Source: Epiperipatus broadwayi
Lineage: Eukaryota > Onychophora > Udeonychophora > Euonychophora > Peripatidae
Direction of reading: 5' to 3'
NCBI GenBank assembly: GCA_028023455.1
Contig: JAQFVV010006336.1
Location: forward strand, 2,310,224 to 2,374,223
Length of the DNA stretch: 64,000 nucleotides
Below are positions 16,921-29,259 of this stretch, piece by piece. Numbering within the stretch: the stretch's first letter is position 1; the number at the start of each line of letters is the position of its first letter. The position numbers and the translations under genes are program-made. The notes under the pieces are model-generated. The model worked only from the letters and a program-made list of their open reading frames with translations, searched no databases and was not told the DNA's origin.

Positions 16921-17290
16921 TCTATGTTATCATATAAAGTGAATCAAGTTGCAGTATTGAAAAAAGATTAGAGGAGTATAATTTAATGACTGCTTCAGTT
17001 CTCTTGGATCATGAATGGGCATGTAAATATAAATTTAAGTTTGATATTCAAAGTGTTAATATTCTTCATGAAGAGAGAAACCATAATAATAAAAAATATT
17101 AGGAGGCCATTTTAATAAATAGAATTAAAATGAAATATAATTAGTAAATGAGTTGCTAATGTTAAAATTCAGGATTCGTAGAGTTTGCGATGATGACATT
17201 TGCTTCCATTAAGTTTTTTGAATTTAACAGCAGTTGGGAAGAGTTAAGAAATTAACACAAAGTAATTCTGCAGATTCAAAGACTGTATAT
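16921..17290 (+). mobile_element. Inverted 3' fragment of the same Penelope-like family
   Basis: This plus-strand segment repeats, in reverse complement, the 3' part of the minus-strand element at 15885-16260. Shared blocks include TTTAATGACTGCTTCAGTT, TTGGATCATGAA, the CATGAAGA/GAAACCATAATAA region, and a 3' tail with TTTGAATTTAA...GCAGTTG and ATTCTGCAGATT. It encodes remnants of the GIY-YIG C-terminus only. It is arranged head-to-head with its neighbour, the two truncated 5' ends meeting near 16920. Confidence 0.75.
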
Positions 17291-17589
17291 ATTAATTAAT
17301 TACCAGTATATTTATTATTTTTATAGTTATTACAATAATTTTTAATTAATGGATATTTAATTTGTATATATATATATTGCGGGTTCATCCATGTTAAAAA
17401 ATGTAAATATTAAAATACCAACTTTTGACATAATCACACAAGTTATCTAATGGGTGATAGAAGATAGAAAGACAGTTGTAGAGGTGCTACAATCACTGAT
17501 TTGAAAAAAATGTTAAAGTTCCACCAATAGCAAAAATGTTTTTTTTTTAAATCTTTCCAAATAGGGGGGGGGGGGTTTGCATATATCAT
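17291..17589. other. Spacer between Penelope copies
   Basis: AT-rich sequence with a short (TA)n near 17369-17380 and a G9 run near 17565-17574. It may include the 3' untranslated part of the long Penelope copy. No coding region is seen. Confidence 0.45.
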
Positions 17590-19410
17590 CTTGCTTATTG
17601 ATACAATCTGGCCTTTTAAGTATCTTGTGGTTTCTCTAATTTTGCACTGGTAGAGATTCTCTCATCTGGATATGATCCTGGTACTAGAAAAATCAGTTTT
17701 ATGACCTGAATCTATAGTATGGAGTCAGAGTATTGATGATGATGAATGTTATTTAACTGCATTAGCATGTTCATCTCTCCTAACACTGATGTGACAATTA
17801 CTCATACTTATGCAAGAAGCTTTACAAGTTTCACATGAGATTTGATAAACACCATGATATTCAATAGGGATTGAATCCTTAGGCTTGGTTATTATATTGC
17901 TGATCTTTTGATGAGTAGAAAATGCTGCATTTATATTATAGCATTTTAATAGCTAGCAAGTACTGTCTATAGTTTCTTTTACATATGGAACACAAATCTT
18001 AATAGCTGATTAATCATCTTTTTGTTTCCTATTTTGGCCATTTTGGGCTTGAAACAAGGCTTTTTTAATAAATTTATAATTATAACTATTTGCTAATAAA
18101 TACTTTTAATATGATTTATTTCTTCTTTCAGATGTGACTTATATGAAAGGTTCATTGCTCTATTTAAAAAAAGTTTTGGCTACAGAAACTATGTGAGTTG
18201 AGTGATGATGAGAATGTAAATTTAAATATCTGTTTGTGTATTTATTTTTTCTGTAAATCAAAAAGATAAACTATTTGGTGTCCTGATGACTAAAACATCA
18301 AGAAAAGGGAGTTTTCCATCAGACTCTGTCTTCATTGTAAATTTAATATGAGAATGCATATTATTTAAATGTAAGAAAAAATCATCTAATTTATTTTTTC
18401 CATGTTGCCATATGACAAAAGTGTCATCTATGTATCTGAGTCAAATGAGAGGTTTGAAAGATGATGATTCTAAAGCATGAGTTTCTTTATTTTCCATGAA
18501 TAAATCAGCTTTTACTCCTGAGATAGGTGAGCCCATGGGAGTACCAAAAACTTGTCTGTAATGCTGTCCATTGTATTCAAAATATGTGTTCAAGAGACAA
18601 TGTTTAATTAAAGCAATAATATGGTTTAGTAAATTGCAGTGTTGCAAAATTACATTTAAAGCTTCATCAATTGGAATGTTTGTAAACAAAGACACATATC
18701 AAAACTGACAGAATGTCATTAGCATTAATTTTTAATTTTTGTTAAAACAGAAATAAAGTCAAAAGATTTTTAATATATTATTTACTAGATGGGATTGTAG
18801 ATTTAAGGAAATCAGACAAATATCTAGCTAAAATGTGAGTTGGAGATCCTATTGCTCTTACATTGGAAGAAGGTGGCTATCGGTTTGTGATTTTTTGGAA
18901 GTCCATCAAATTTTGGACAGACACATGATTTTTCACGAGGGATTATTTTATTTTTTATCTGTGTTTCAATAGACGATTTATTAATAATGGCTTTTATTTT
19001 TATTTTTTTTCAAATACGTAGTATGATCTCTTTTTGATGGTTTATAAGTTTTATCATTAAGCAAATCTAAATTTTTATTATGGTAAAGGTCACGATCCAT
19101 AACAACAATAGCATCACCTTTATCAACTGCAAGTACAACAATGGATTTGTCCGATTTTATATTATTTAATGTTTGTCTTTCATTCTTTGAAATATTATTT
19201 TTAGAAAGCTTAGCTTTTTTAAAAATATTGCAAATCTCGGCTCTAGTCAACTCAGCTGATGAAGAATCTATTTTATCAAGAGATGATTCAACATTACAAA
19301 CAATTTTCTCAAAAGGTATCCGGGAAGGCGTTAATGCAAAATTAAAAAATTTTTCTAAAACCGAAACTTCATCTATAGAGAGGGCTTTCTTAGATAAATT
19401 ATAAACGTTT
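17590..19410 (-). pseudogene. Decayed, nearly full-length Penelope-like element
   Basis: Minus-strand coding remnants run from 19404 to about 17600 in the canonical order. The N-terminal domain has LSKNERQTLNNIK-like and ADKGDA-type motifs (VDKGDAIVVMDRDLY in the 89-codon frame 19250-18981). PKFDGLPKNHKP lies near 18900. The frame 18695-18441 holds RT motifs SLFTNIPIDEAL, YRQVFGTPMGSPISG and ADLFMEN. RYIDDTFVIW near 18430 carries the catalytic YIDD box. LPFLDVLV follows near 18310. HGVYQISCETCKASC near 17850 and RRDEHAN belong to the GIY-YIG nuclease. These families are RT plus GIY-YIG retroelements. The catalytic YIDD box is intact, but stops and frameshifts separate the blocks, so no full protein can be made. 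The plus-strand ORF at 19141-19404 is a shadow of the N-terminal domain. Confidence 0.88.
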
Positions 19411-20380
19411 TTTTATTTATTTGGATACGCAATAATTGGTTATTGTGTTCTAATTAGCATTTGTAATACTTTATTTTGCTTTGCTGTTACAAATTCCGAT
19501 ATATAACTGTCAGAATTGCACAACCCATATTTAAATCAACTTAGAACAATCCACACATTGCAGAATACCAAGGTTTTTTTTACAACCTGCTAAGATCAGG
19601 GAGAAAATAAGAGACGTAACTATTTTGCCTATGTTATTGTTTGCAAATAATGATAAACTGCTAAAAATAATGACACAAATACAATTTAGTAATCATATAC
19701 AACAGATAACATACACCGGTATAACTTTAATCACTTGATTTATAATTTAATTTAAGATAAATAAACCTTTCCAATTTTTATTAGAATAATTTAAATTATG
19801 CACAGATATAGTATACAGTGGTGTAATGATTCAATATTTTAAAATTCCTGTTGGGTGCTATTAATGTATACTATTATTATCATTGTTTGAATAATTTAAT
19901 TCACAGATTTCTAACCATTCACAACTATCTCATTGATGTTTTAATGCTAATTGATACAAGCTTATAAATTAAGGCTGATCTTACTCATTGATTTGTTGTG
20001 ATCAAATAGATAATAAAATAATTGTAAAATACAGGAATTCATATATGTACTTCAATGATATCTATATAAAGAGTAAATGCATGTTATAGTTGTATGCCCA
20101 TATTAGAAATTAACCATCTACCATGTGTATAACATGCAGTAAACAGCTGTCACATATGTATCACTTCAACATGTATGAAAAATAAATGGATGGGCTATGG
20201 TAGGACTTGACCAGCTACCATACACCACTGTTTAAATAAGATAATACATGTAAGAGAGCAGCAGTCATAGAAATATCTAATATTAATGCATTATCTAAGA
20301 ATGAAAATCAAATGTAACTCATAACCAGAATTTACAGATACTAGCCTTCCATTTTTATCAATAATAATTCATGGTACTTC
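19411..20380. other. AT-rich spacer, no gene seen
   Basis: Possible 5' remnant of the Penelope element at the left edge. Otherwise no supported feature. Confidence 0.5.
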
Positions 20381-20800
20381 TTGTTTAGATCATATAAGCT
20401 GCCTGATGGCACTTTTTATGTGCAAAAACATAAAAATATTTCATTAATTTACAAGGTCAAACCTGTTGCCTATAGAACAGTTATGTTTATATTAGCTGTT
20501 GCAGGCCTAGATGTTGTTAAATACCAATCTTATGACTCACTGATGTGCTTCACAAAACTCTGCAAATGTGCACATTGTACAGATCGCTACTGTATCATGT
20601 GAGGATGTATAGAAATCAACTGGCCCTAACTGTTGAAATGAACATTCTAAGTAATGATCTTACACCATACCTGACATAGTATTAGATATTAATAATTTTA
20701 AGTTTGCTGTCATCTTCCATACACAACTTGCAAGGTTTTTAACAATTGGAAAAGGATAGGGACAAGCACCATTGCACAGATCTCATGCAAAAACTTATGT

Positions 20801-20992
20801 TTGCATGAGAACACATATAAGACAAATAAAATTGCTGAAGTTGCAGCTGGTTTTGGAAATCATAAGGGTGATTTGCTTAGACTATTGCATATTTTGGATG
20901 ATCCTTCAGATTGGCAAAACCATCGGTCCACCCTGCACATTACAGTGCTATTTGCTGACATTTTGCCTCTCCCTGACCCTGAAATCAGATAA
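20801..20992 (+). CDS. Unrecognised short ORF
   Basis: A 63-codon frame with a non-repetitive, reasonably balanced composition (for example GDLLRLLHILDD and LFADILPLPDPEIR), in contrast to the Lys/Ile/Asn-rich chance ORFs elsewhere. I do not recognise it. An overlapping frame at 20772-21032 and another ORF at 20381-20602 (73 codons, with a CKCAHCTDRYC cysteine cluster) lie in the same less AT-rich island of about 650 bp. These could be fragments of an old transposon or of a host exon. No splice signals or family motif decide it. I think a functional gene is unlikely but cannot exclude it. Confidence 0.15.
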   Translation: MHENTYKTNKIAEVAAGFGNHKGDLLRLLHILDDPSDWQNHRSTLHITVLFADILPLPDPEIR

Positions 20993-21002
20993 TGAAGACA
21001 AA

Positions 21003-21435
21003 AGGTCTAGCACAGTAAGGTTACTAAAATGAAAGTGTGTTTTTTTAAAAGCAAAAACCAAAAGCAATTTGTTTTTTTTCCAAAAAAAAATAAGTATACA
21101 AATTAATTTAGACTTTATTTTTAATCCAAAGAAGTACAGAAATTAATTTATACATGTATTTTTTTAAATTAATCTCAAAATAATACCTTATATCAAACAA
21201 TAAATACAAAAAAGTCTAGCTCAGTAAGGTTATTAAAATAAAAGCATGTTTTTAAAACAAAAAACAAAAAGTAACGTGTTCATTTCCAATTAAAAATAAG
21301 TAGTTAAACTAATTTAGACTTTTTTATACATAAATATAATACCAGACATTGGACAATAAAGAAATCAGACAATAATTAATTTAGACCATTTTATATATAA
21401 ATATAATACCAGAAATCAGAAAATAAAGAAATGCC
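21003..21435. repeat. Diverged tandem repeats
   Basis: GTCTAGCACAGTAAGGTTAC near 21005 recurs as GTCTAGCTCAGTAAGGTTAT near 21213, followed in both by similar A-rich and TTAATTTAGAC blocks (unit about 210 bp). A second, shorter duplication (unit about 70 bp) repeats a TATAAATATAATACCAGA block near 21332 and 21395. Confidence 0.65.
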
Positions 21436-22556
21436 AGCCAGGTAAACATTACATTTATGTGTATTAAAGAGTGTAAAGTTTCATCAAGTGGCTTGTATTG
21501 TTTAAACAATAACTACCAAATTCACTTACAAGACTAGTTAGCTAAAACTGACATCTATTTAATATAACCTTAATCTATCTTGTCTATACAGTAGGCTTGC
21601 CTCCCATTCATAATTTAAATTTTTAAAAATTTACATGCTATTATTAACTAAATAAAGTAGAAATAACTGATTAACATATGAAGATTTAGTAGCATCACAA
21701 GAGATCACAATTATAAGCTAATTGTCTTTAAAGAATAATTTCATATACTTATCACTGACTAGATTGTGGCATAAAAATAGAACAAAGTACTATCTCTTAC
21801 CATATCTGCTTGTAAACAGATTAATTTCATAACTATTCATTAACACATTTCATTAAATCAGAGATAAAAATTAACTAAATATGAATTTAAAATTTATACT
21901 TATTCTTTTGGCTGTAATGGTTTATGTTCAGTACTTAGGTATTTGCAGAGATGATTCTTTATCATAGCTATTATGAAAGGTTTTAAGTCACAATTCAGAA
22001 TTGATTAAGAGGATTTGGAAGTGATTTCTTCTTGGATTAATGGCTGGTTTTCCATTAACACTGGACATTGAACTTTTATTTATCTTGGATGGATTTATAG
22101 TTGACACACATCTTGTTTTTTTTCTGTGGTTGATGGCTTCTTTCTCAGAGCTCAGTAATGAGTTTTTTGGCTGTATTCTGCCAGTTTGATAGGGAAAGGC
22201 AGATAATGGTTTCTCTACTCCTGCATAGTAGATATGGATGGAACTAATAGATTAATTATTTGACTCACAAATTAACAGCATATAAAGAATCCTGACAGCA
22301 GGCAAGAATTAATTTAAGCAGAATAATAATTGCAGAATAATGATAGCAAGATTTCATGATCTAAGATTTAAGATTCTCAAACATAATGTCCAACACTATT
22401 AATATAATTTTGAGTCTTTCATCAATAAAATTTGAAACCATTTCTTGTCATTTGAATCCTTTGATTTATTGGCTATAGATAATTCCATTACTTTCACTGA
22501 GGTCCAAGTTTATTTGTCCAATACCCTATTTCCATGCTCTTATTTTTGAGCAGGAA
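21436..22556. other. AT-rich spacer, no gene seen
   Basis: No supported coding region, RNA gene or element boundary. Confidence 0.5.
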
Positions 22557-22744
22557 TTACAGCCTTTTTATAAACAGAGCAAAACTCTCCATACAGTATT
22601 GCCACCTGTGCTAAACAGAGTAATCAATGGATGCCAGAAGGCTTGTGCACAGGTGGCAATACTGTATGGAGAGTTTTGTTCTGTTTATCAACAATTAATG
22701 TGCTAGTATAGGAAATGTGATCATGTGATGTTACAGCCTTTTTA
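22557..22744 (-). repeat. Fold-back MITE copy (family A) with flanking 14-bp direct repeat
   Basis: A near-perfect hairpin: AACTCTCCATACAGTATTGCC on the left pairs with its complement on the right, around a centre containing GAGTAATCAATGGATGCC. The outer right end carries TGATCATGTGATG, the family terminal block in reverse. The sequence TTACAGCCTTTTTA occurs on both sides (22557-22570 and 22731-22744), which looks like a 14-bp target duplication. It is the inverse orientation of the copy at 10.8 kb. Confidence 0.85.
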
Positions 22745-22943
22745 ATTAAATTATTTTAAGAATTTATCTCCTTAAACTTAATCTAGTAATTTGTTTACAA
22801 CCTTTTTAATTCCTTTGTTAGAATGTCATTTTACCTTTGCATTTATAATATATATTTATTTTTTATCTATAAAAATTTATTAAAACTTTTAAATTTAAAT
22901 TTTGTCCATAATTTTTAACATTTGATCATGAAATATCTATATG

Positions 22944-22996
22944 TGCACACACACACACACACATATATATATATTTCTAATCTCCTAATGCCTGGA

Positions 22997-23031
<35 letters not shown>

Positions 23032-23054
23032 TTCTAATCTCCTAATGCCTGGAG
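22944..23054. repeat. Compound (CA)n/(TA)n microsatellite with tandem duplication
   Basis: A (CA)n run passes into (TA)n. The phrase TTTCTAATCTCCTAATGCC with its preceding TA run occurs twice, near 22974 and 23030, separated by another TA tract. Confidence 0.85.
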
Positions 23055-24581
23055 TATATATGTCTGAATAATAAAACTTTGTATTAGTTTTGTATAAAAG
23101 AACATTGGTTTTAAATATTTATACTTAATATTTAATAAATCTAAAAGTGTCTGAAGATAATTTTTTCATAATAATTATAAAAACAAAATTTTTATATGTT
23201 GTAGTCCAATTATTGGGAACATTGTCGTGAATGGATAATGAATTAATAATCATTAGCACAAATAGAAAATTAGAATGGTTATCAACATGAAAAATGAAAA
23301 TCAATTTAAATATGTTGATAACTATGTATATAGAATAAAAGACATATGTTGAGATGTAGTTTGAGTTGTTATTTATTTTATTTATTTATTGTCTGGAAGA
23401 GAGATTTTCATTTTCTGTCAATTAAATATAAAGATACTGAATTTTTTTAAATTTAAAAATGCCCTGTAAAATTCTAAAAATATGATGGCAAAATTATAAG
23501 AAAATCACTACTTTTTGAATGTAATGATATAAAATCTATTATTGTAACATCACATTTTCCATTGCTTGAACATTTGAAATAAATGAACAATCCATAATTT
23601 AAAAAAAAATATAATCAAGTTAAACATGGTGAGGGAGACCTGTTTTTAATATTATAAAGAATATCTTTAAAATATTCCAGTGAAGTGCAGTATTTATTAT
23701 TTTGGGGGAAAAAATTATAGTGAAATCTTTCAGAAAAAAAGTGTGCAGTAAAAGCGATTAAAAGTTAGTATTATAAAATATCAAATAAACTGAATAGTAA
23801 CATTATCATGTTCTATATGAGGAAATATTTGCATTTTATGGATTGTATTGTATAATAATAGCAAAAGTTATCTATAATATATTGTAATTAGGTATTATTT
23901 TGCTTTTTTGTAATTTTATCTGGGAGTTAAATGACAATAATCATTTGGGAATGTCACTGCTGATGTTTTAAGAAATATTGCATAAATACCTTTTTCTAAT
24001 GTGTGTGTTCTTTTAAACAAAAGCCTTTATTAAAAGCAAAATTATATTTTTAGTTACATTTCTAATTTTAGAAAACATTTTTTAAATGTATTGCTATAAT
24101 AATTTTTTAAAATTAGAATTAATTTGCTATATTTTTGTTTTATTTTTAAATGTAGATTGTTGCCTTTTTCTAAACTAATAAAAGATGATGGAAAATTAAA
24201 TTATAAACATAATTAAATTACTTTTTTTTTTAAATATAAAAAGTAAATTTTTAAAAAATGTTACAATAAAAATGAAATAAACAAAAATTCTTTGTTTTTA
24301 TATTGTACTGTATTTCTAAAAAGTCAGTCATATATTCAATACACATTTGATGGTAAGAGTTTTTTGGATTCCAAAAAATTACTCTATAACTTCATTTTTT
24401 TTTTGTTATCATTAAATTTTAGAATTCTCTTTTTCTACTACTAACACAGCCCAGATAAGCAGTAGTTTCATATTATTAACATACAGTTATTGCATTTTCA
24501 TCTAAACTTTATTTTGTTTACAATGATAGTTCGAACAAATATATATTTTTATTTTAAAAATATATTATATATATATATATA
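23055..24581. other. AT-rich spacer, no gene seen
   Basis: Very AT-rich sequence without supported coding or RNA features. It ends in a short (TA)n run that forms the target site of the next element. Confidence 0.55.
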
Positions 24582-26062
24582 CACCTTTACCCTGCTTAGC
24601 AATGGCAATTGGTCCTCCAAAATGCATTGTTAAGCAAGAATATTGTATACTGAATACATATTTATAATGGGAGTATATGGGAAAAAATTGGTCAGTTCCA
24701 GTCAACGTAAAATATCCACATTGGTTTCCAAGCTCAAAGATTTTCTTGATCTTTTTAATGGCAATGATGACTAAATATGATATCTAAAAGAAATGTTTTA
24801 TATCACTAGGAAAAAATGCATTTAAATGCTATTTAAAAAGTACAGTACAGCAAAAAAAAAGAGAAAGTGAAACAAAATTTGAATTTAAGAGTTTTTATAT
24901 TCTTCCACAGAAGTTTTTCATTGTAATGAAAAAAAAAAATCCATACTGATTTGCATTTTTTTAAAATTTGTATTACAGTACTGTACATTTATGTTTATTA
25001 CTTATGTGAAATAATTCAAATTAAAAAACAATGTTTAATTATAAATTATTTCATTGAACATAAAGACTTATTACTGTACTACAGAGTAACAAAAGGCTTA
25101 ATGCTATCGTAAATCAGCCAACTTTAGAAAAAAAAATCAACTTATTTTAAAAGAAAAAAAAATTTCTAAAACATACATTAAGTTTATTTCTCTTATTGTA
25201 TATTTTTACTAATGTAATAATGTCTCCCCACTCCCTGCTCATGTAGAAAAATTATTCATTAACACTTATTTTAAATGCAATCTGTTTTTCTTTTTAATTT
25301 TTTTCCAAATTCAACATTCTCATTTTAAAATGTTGTTTTTGTTTTGATTTGAAACCACTTAGGTGTACATAATGAAGGAACACATACACACAATTTAATA
25401 TTAGTATTTAGTGTTTTCCTAAAAGTTTGTGATGAGGGTATTTTAGTTGTACTGCTTACATCATCTAATATAAGTGTTTAATGTCTAGAAAAATTAAACT
25501 TTTTTTTCCCAAAATAATATTTATTTGCACAAAAAAGTAAAATATACATTGTAATATAGATTTCATGTTTACAATCATGTCTGACACATTAAAGACTAAT
25601 TAGTTATTAAAAAAATTAAACTTTATTTAAATAATCCAAGTACTGTACATTATATTTCAATAAAGTTTAATTTTTCTAAGACATTCAACAGTTATATGTA
25701 TACAGTATTATAGATTTAGTAATTATATATATTTTAAGTTTATATATTTTATAATCAAAATACTGAATGTAACACTAGCATTGTGCTTTATGAATAAAAC
25801 ATTGCATGTGCAAAGTCATTACCTGTATATGTATTACAGTAATGTATTTTTGCTTTTGGGTAAAATGTATTTAAAATACCTATTCTCTGATGTCGTCAGT
25901 GACAAAAAATTCAAGATGGCTGCCCCCCAAAATTTTTTTTTCCATTTTTCCCAATCATTATATTGAATAATCGATTGTAAAATGAAGTAGTGGGTACAAA
26001 TTGATGATGATTGCTATTGTGAAATATTGTTAAGTAGCCAATCATTAAGTGGGGTAATGGTG
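24582..26062. mobile_element. TA-flanked terminal-inverted-repeat element, non-autonomous
   Basis: The left end CACCTTTACCCTGCTTAGC pairs with the right end, whose reverse complement begins CACCATTACCCCACTTAA. The similarity continues into an ATTGTTAAG block on each side. Both ends are flanked by TA, the target duplication of Tc1/mariner/pogo-type transposons. The 1,481-bp body has only short ORFs (for example 25781-25966) and no transposase motif that I can see, so it would depend on an enzyme supplied elsewhere. The TA duplication is weak evidence on the left, where the flank is itself a (TA)n run. Confidence 0.6.
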
Positions 26063-26279
26063 TATATTGTAATGGATTATAATAATAATGGATGAAACGT
26101 TGTCTGATCTACAAATGCACCACAAATTTGGTTGACATTTTTATGGAAAATAACTGGATAAAATTCAAATGTGATGGATACATATATCTAATCACCAATG
26201 ATAATAAATATAATAGGAAATATAAACTGATTACCAATAATATGTTCTATAAATTTAGGGAAACAATTTTGTAATAAGA

Positions 26280-29190
26280 AAAACTGATTGTTCAATAAAT
26301 GTCCTACAGATTATAAACTAGGTAGTTTTCTTCAATTATTCCCTACATAATTGGGCAATCCAAAACATAATAAATAAATTCTACATTTAAACAGCTAAAA
26401 TGCAAATAATAAATAGATAAATAAATAAGTTGATTCACAAATGAGTCTATGATAATTTATATTTACATCTATAATGAATTCATAAAAATTTGTAAGATGC
26501 CAATGAATCCCAAAGATATGTTTTTGTTTGGCAAAAAATAAAATTAGTAGATTCATTTTGCATAAAATTAATATATTTAACAATGTGTTTTACTTTATTA
26601 ACCTAGTCTTATGATTATCCTCTATGTATACTCTGAATAGTTTAATATTCTGCCTCTCTAACCAATTTTTTCTATTCAAAAGACATGATAAAGTGACATG
26701 ATTTGTTAAATTTGACCTAGGCTTTCCAATTAGCAGAAATTAAAAATTTTCTAAATTTGTAATAACATTATGGACACTAGCTTTTTGCACAAGGTAAGCT
26801 TGTAGATATTTTGAAAATAAATTATAGTTTATTAATATGTACTTAAATCAGCAATAATATAGTAAGGGCCCATAAAAGTGGATAGCAAAAATTTCATTTG
26901 ATCTCTTGGATAAAATACACTGAATTTCTACCAGCATAAGATTGATTTAAGGACATACATTTTAAATAAATTTCACAAAACTTCATTCAATTTAAATGGA
27001 ATAGTACATCCTAGGCAGAAAGAACAAAACATACATTCCTAGGCCAATAATACAATCTGGGCACAAGTTCTACTTTTCTAGTTCCATAATGCTCATAAAT
27101 AGTGAATATAATAAATTAACTTTTTTTTAAACAAGCTGAAACAACAACCCTCCAAGATTTATCATCATTTTCATCTTATACAATAGTAATTTGTCTAAAA
27201 TTTTAACCTGCAGTAAATGCTTACTATTAACTAAATCGTCATCTTTTAAAATTTCAGATTTCTCTAATAACTGCAACATTATAATTTTTAATTTATGGTC
27301 CTGTAATTGGAGTTTATCTAAAACTTTTAAATTATTTGCAATTGAATCATCTATCATTATTAAATGATAGAGGAATGTGCTTTAATACTTTAAGTGGTTG
27401 TTGCTAAGTATGTCTGAAATTGCATTATTTTTACCCTGACAATATTGCACTTTAAAATCAAATTTTCAAACAGACTCCATCTAATTAACCAGTCCATTAT
27501 TTAGGCAACCACACTTTAACAAATCAAGACTTTTATGATTTATAATTACAATAATCTGGAACACTAGAAACAATTGTTTCATTTTGTAAATGCTGAAACA
27601 ACTGTGAGAGCTTTCTTTTCAGTTGATAAGAAGGTTAATTTTGTGCGCCTCAAATGACAACTGAGAAAATATAAAACATATGGTCTTTGTTTTCTATCTA
27701 ATTAAAACATAATGATACCTAATCTGTAACTACTACTATCTGTTTGTACATAAAAAAATCAAGATAATAGAATCCAGCTCATCTAAAAAGTTAGTCTTAA
27801 TTTTCTTCATTTCTTTAGCATGTTCAGGCAGCCATTTCCACTTTTTCTCTTTCTTTAACAATCAAGAAAGCCAAACTGTATCATATACAAAATTCATATA
27901 AAAATGGTGCTAAAAACTGCACACACCAAAGAGATAATGAAGCTAATTTTTATTTTTGGGCATAGAAAAATTTTGAATGGCAGCTACTTTATCTGGGTGA
28001 GGCTTTATTTAATCTATCTCTACTCAATGTCCAAGAAAAACTATTTCCTTTGCAGCAATAGTGCTTTTTTAAATATTAATCTATATATTTTTTGGCTACA
28101 TTTGTTAAAAAACTTGTCAATGTAGCAAATGCATTGACATATTTTCAGAAGCAATCATAATATCATCAACATACATGACAATTATTCTTTTGATTTTTTC
28201 AGATAGCATCTGGTTAAACAAAGGATAAGACTAGCTCTGCTATTTACTAGACTAAAGAGCATTTGCTAAAATATATATTTTTGCCTTCCATATTTAAAGA
28301 TGGTATATATTTGGGCATTAGGATGCAAATATATTTGCCAATAAGTAGCAATTAAATCAACAGTGATGAAAATCTTATCTTTGAATTTAGTTAGTAGGTC
28401 ATGTACAGAAGGCAAACATAATACTATGGAATAGTTTTATATTTAAAAATTGGGCATGGAAACAAATACACACTGATTTATACTTTTTCCTAACAACAAC
28501 TAAAGGATTATTAAATGGAGAAGAACATATTTTAATAATTTATCACTCTATAATTTGACAAATATGTTTATCAACCTCTGTATTGGTATCATGCAGATAA
28601 ATCCAGTAATTGTAACCATTAATAATTTTTGGTTTCTTTGAAAATGCAAATTTTGAATCTACATAATAGTTTATATAACACATCTTTCTTTTCTCTCTTT
28701 TCCTAAGTGACTATAATCTCCTAATTATAATTTTAAATCCAGATCACTCATTGTTTCTTGGATACAAAAAAGATTCATTGAGGGAAAGAAACATAATGGC
28801 TAAAGTTGATCACTTCCCATTGACAAACAATTTGTTTCTTTATATAATTAACAATACAATTAAAAAATCATAAGAAAACTAAACGTAAAACAACTTCATG
28901 TATTAAACCATTCAAAATCTAAAATATATACTCAAGATTTACAGAACCTAATTGAAGTTTAAAGCAATTCTGTTGCAAAAATAATTTAGATTTCTGGTCA
29001 TTCTGTAAAGTAATTTGAGAACATGTTTTAATGGTAAGGAAAAAATTTCCATATTTATATCACACATTTTATAAAAGAAACTTTTGGAAACAATAAATAT
29101 TTGGCTTCCAGTATCTAATAGTTTTCACTTCAATTCCTTCTACTCTAATAATAGCGTTCAAAGCAGTTATTAATAATTAGAATTTTATTG
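26280..29190 (-). pseudogene. Gypsy pol remnant (protease, RT, RNase H, integrase)
   Basis: Aspartic protease: VEGIEVKT followed one frame over by LLDTGSQI near 29130. RT: NNPLVVVRKK near 28515, ATYWQIYLHPNAQ near 28350, FKYGRQ near 28300, and the catalytic box MYVDDIMIASE near 28170. RNase H: FYVQTDSSSY near 27745, YFLSCHLRRTKL near 27670 and the WLIRWSLFENLI block near 27490. Integrase: YYWPRNVCF near 27050 marks the zinc-binding region and its flank, and degenerate core and C-terminal pieces follow to about 26300. An open 76-codon stretch (27357-27127) lies between RNase H and integrase. Stops and shifts occur throughout. The order places it in Ty3/gypsy rather than copia. Confidence 0.8.
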
Positions 29191-29259
29191 AATATTTCTA
29201 AATGTAAGTTGTCCTGATCAAATTCTAAGAAATTTAACATCGCAAATATATTTTTTCTT

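Noticed and set aside
28140-28200. Ty1/copia assignment suggested by the YVDDIMIAS box
   Set aside because: RNase H and integrase remnants follow the RT in the Ty3/gypsy order and the flanking motifs are gypsy-like.
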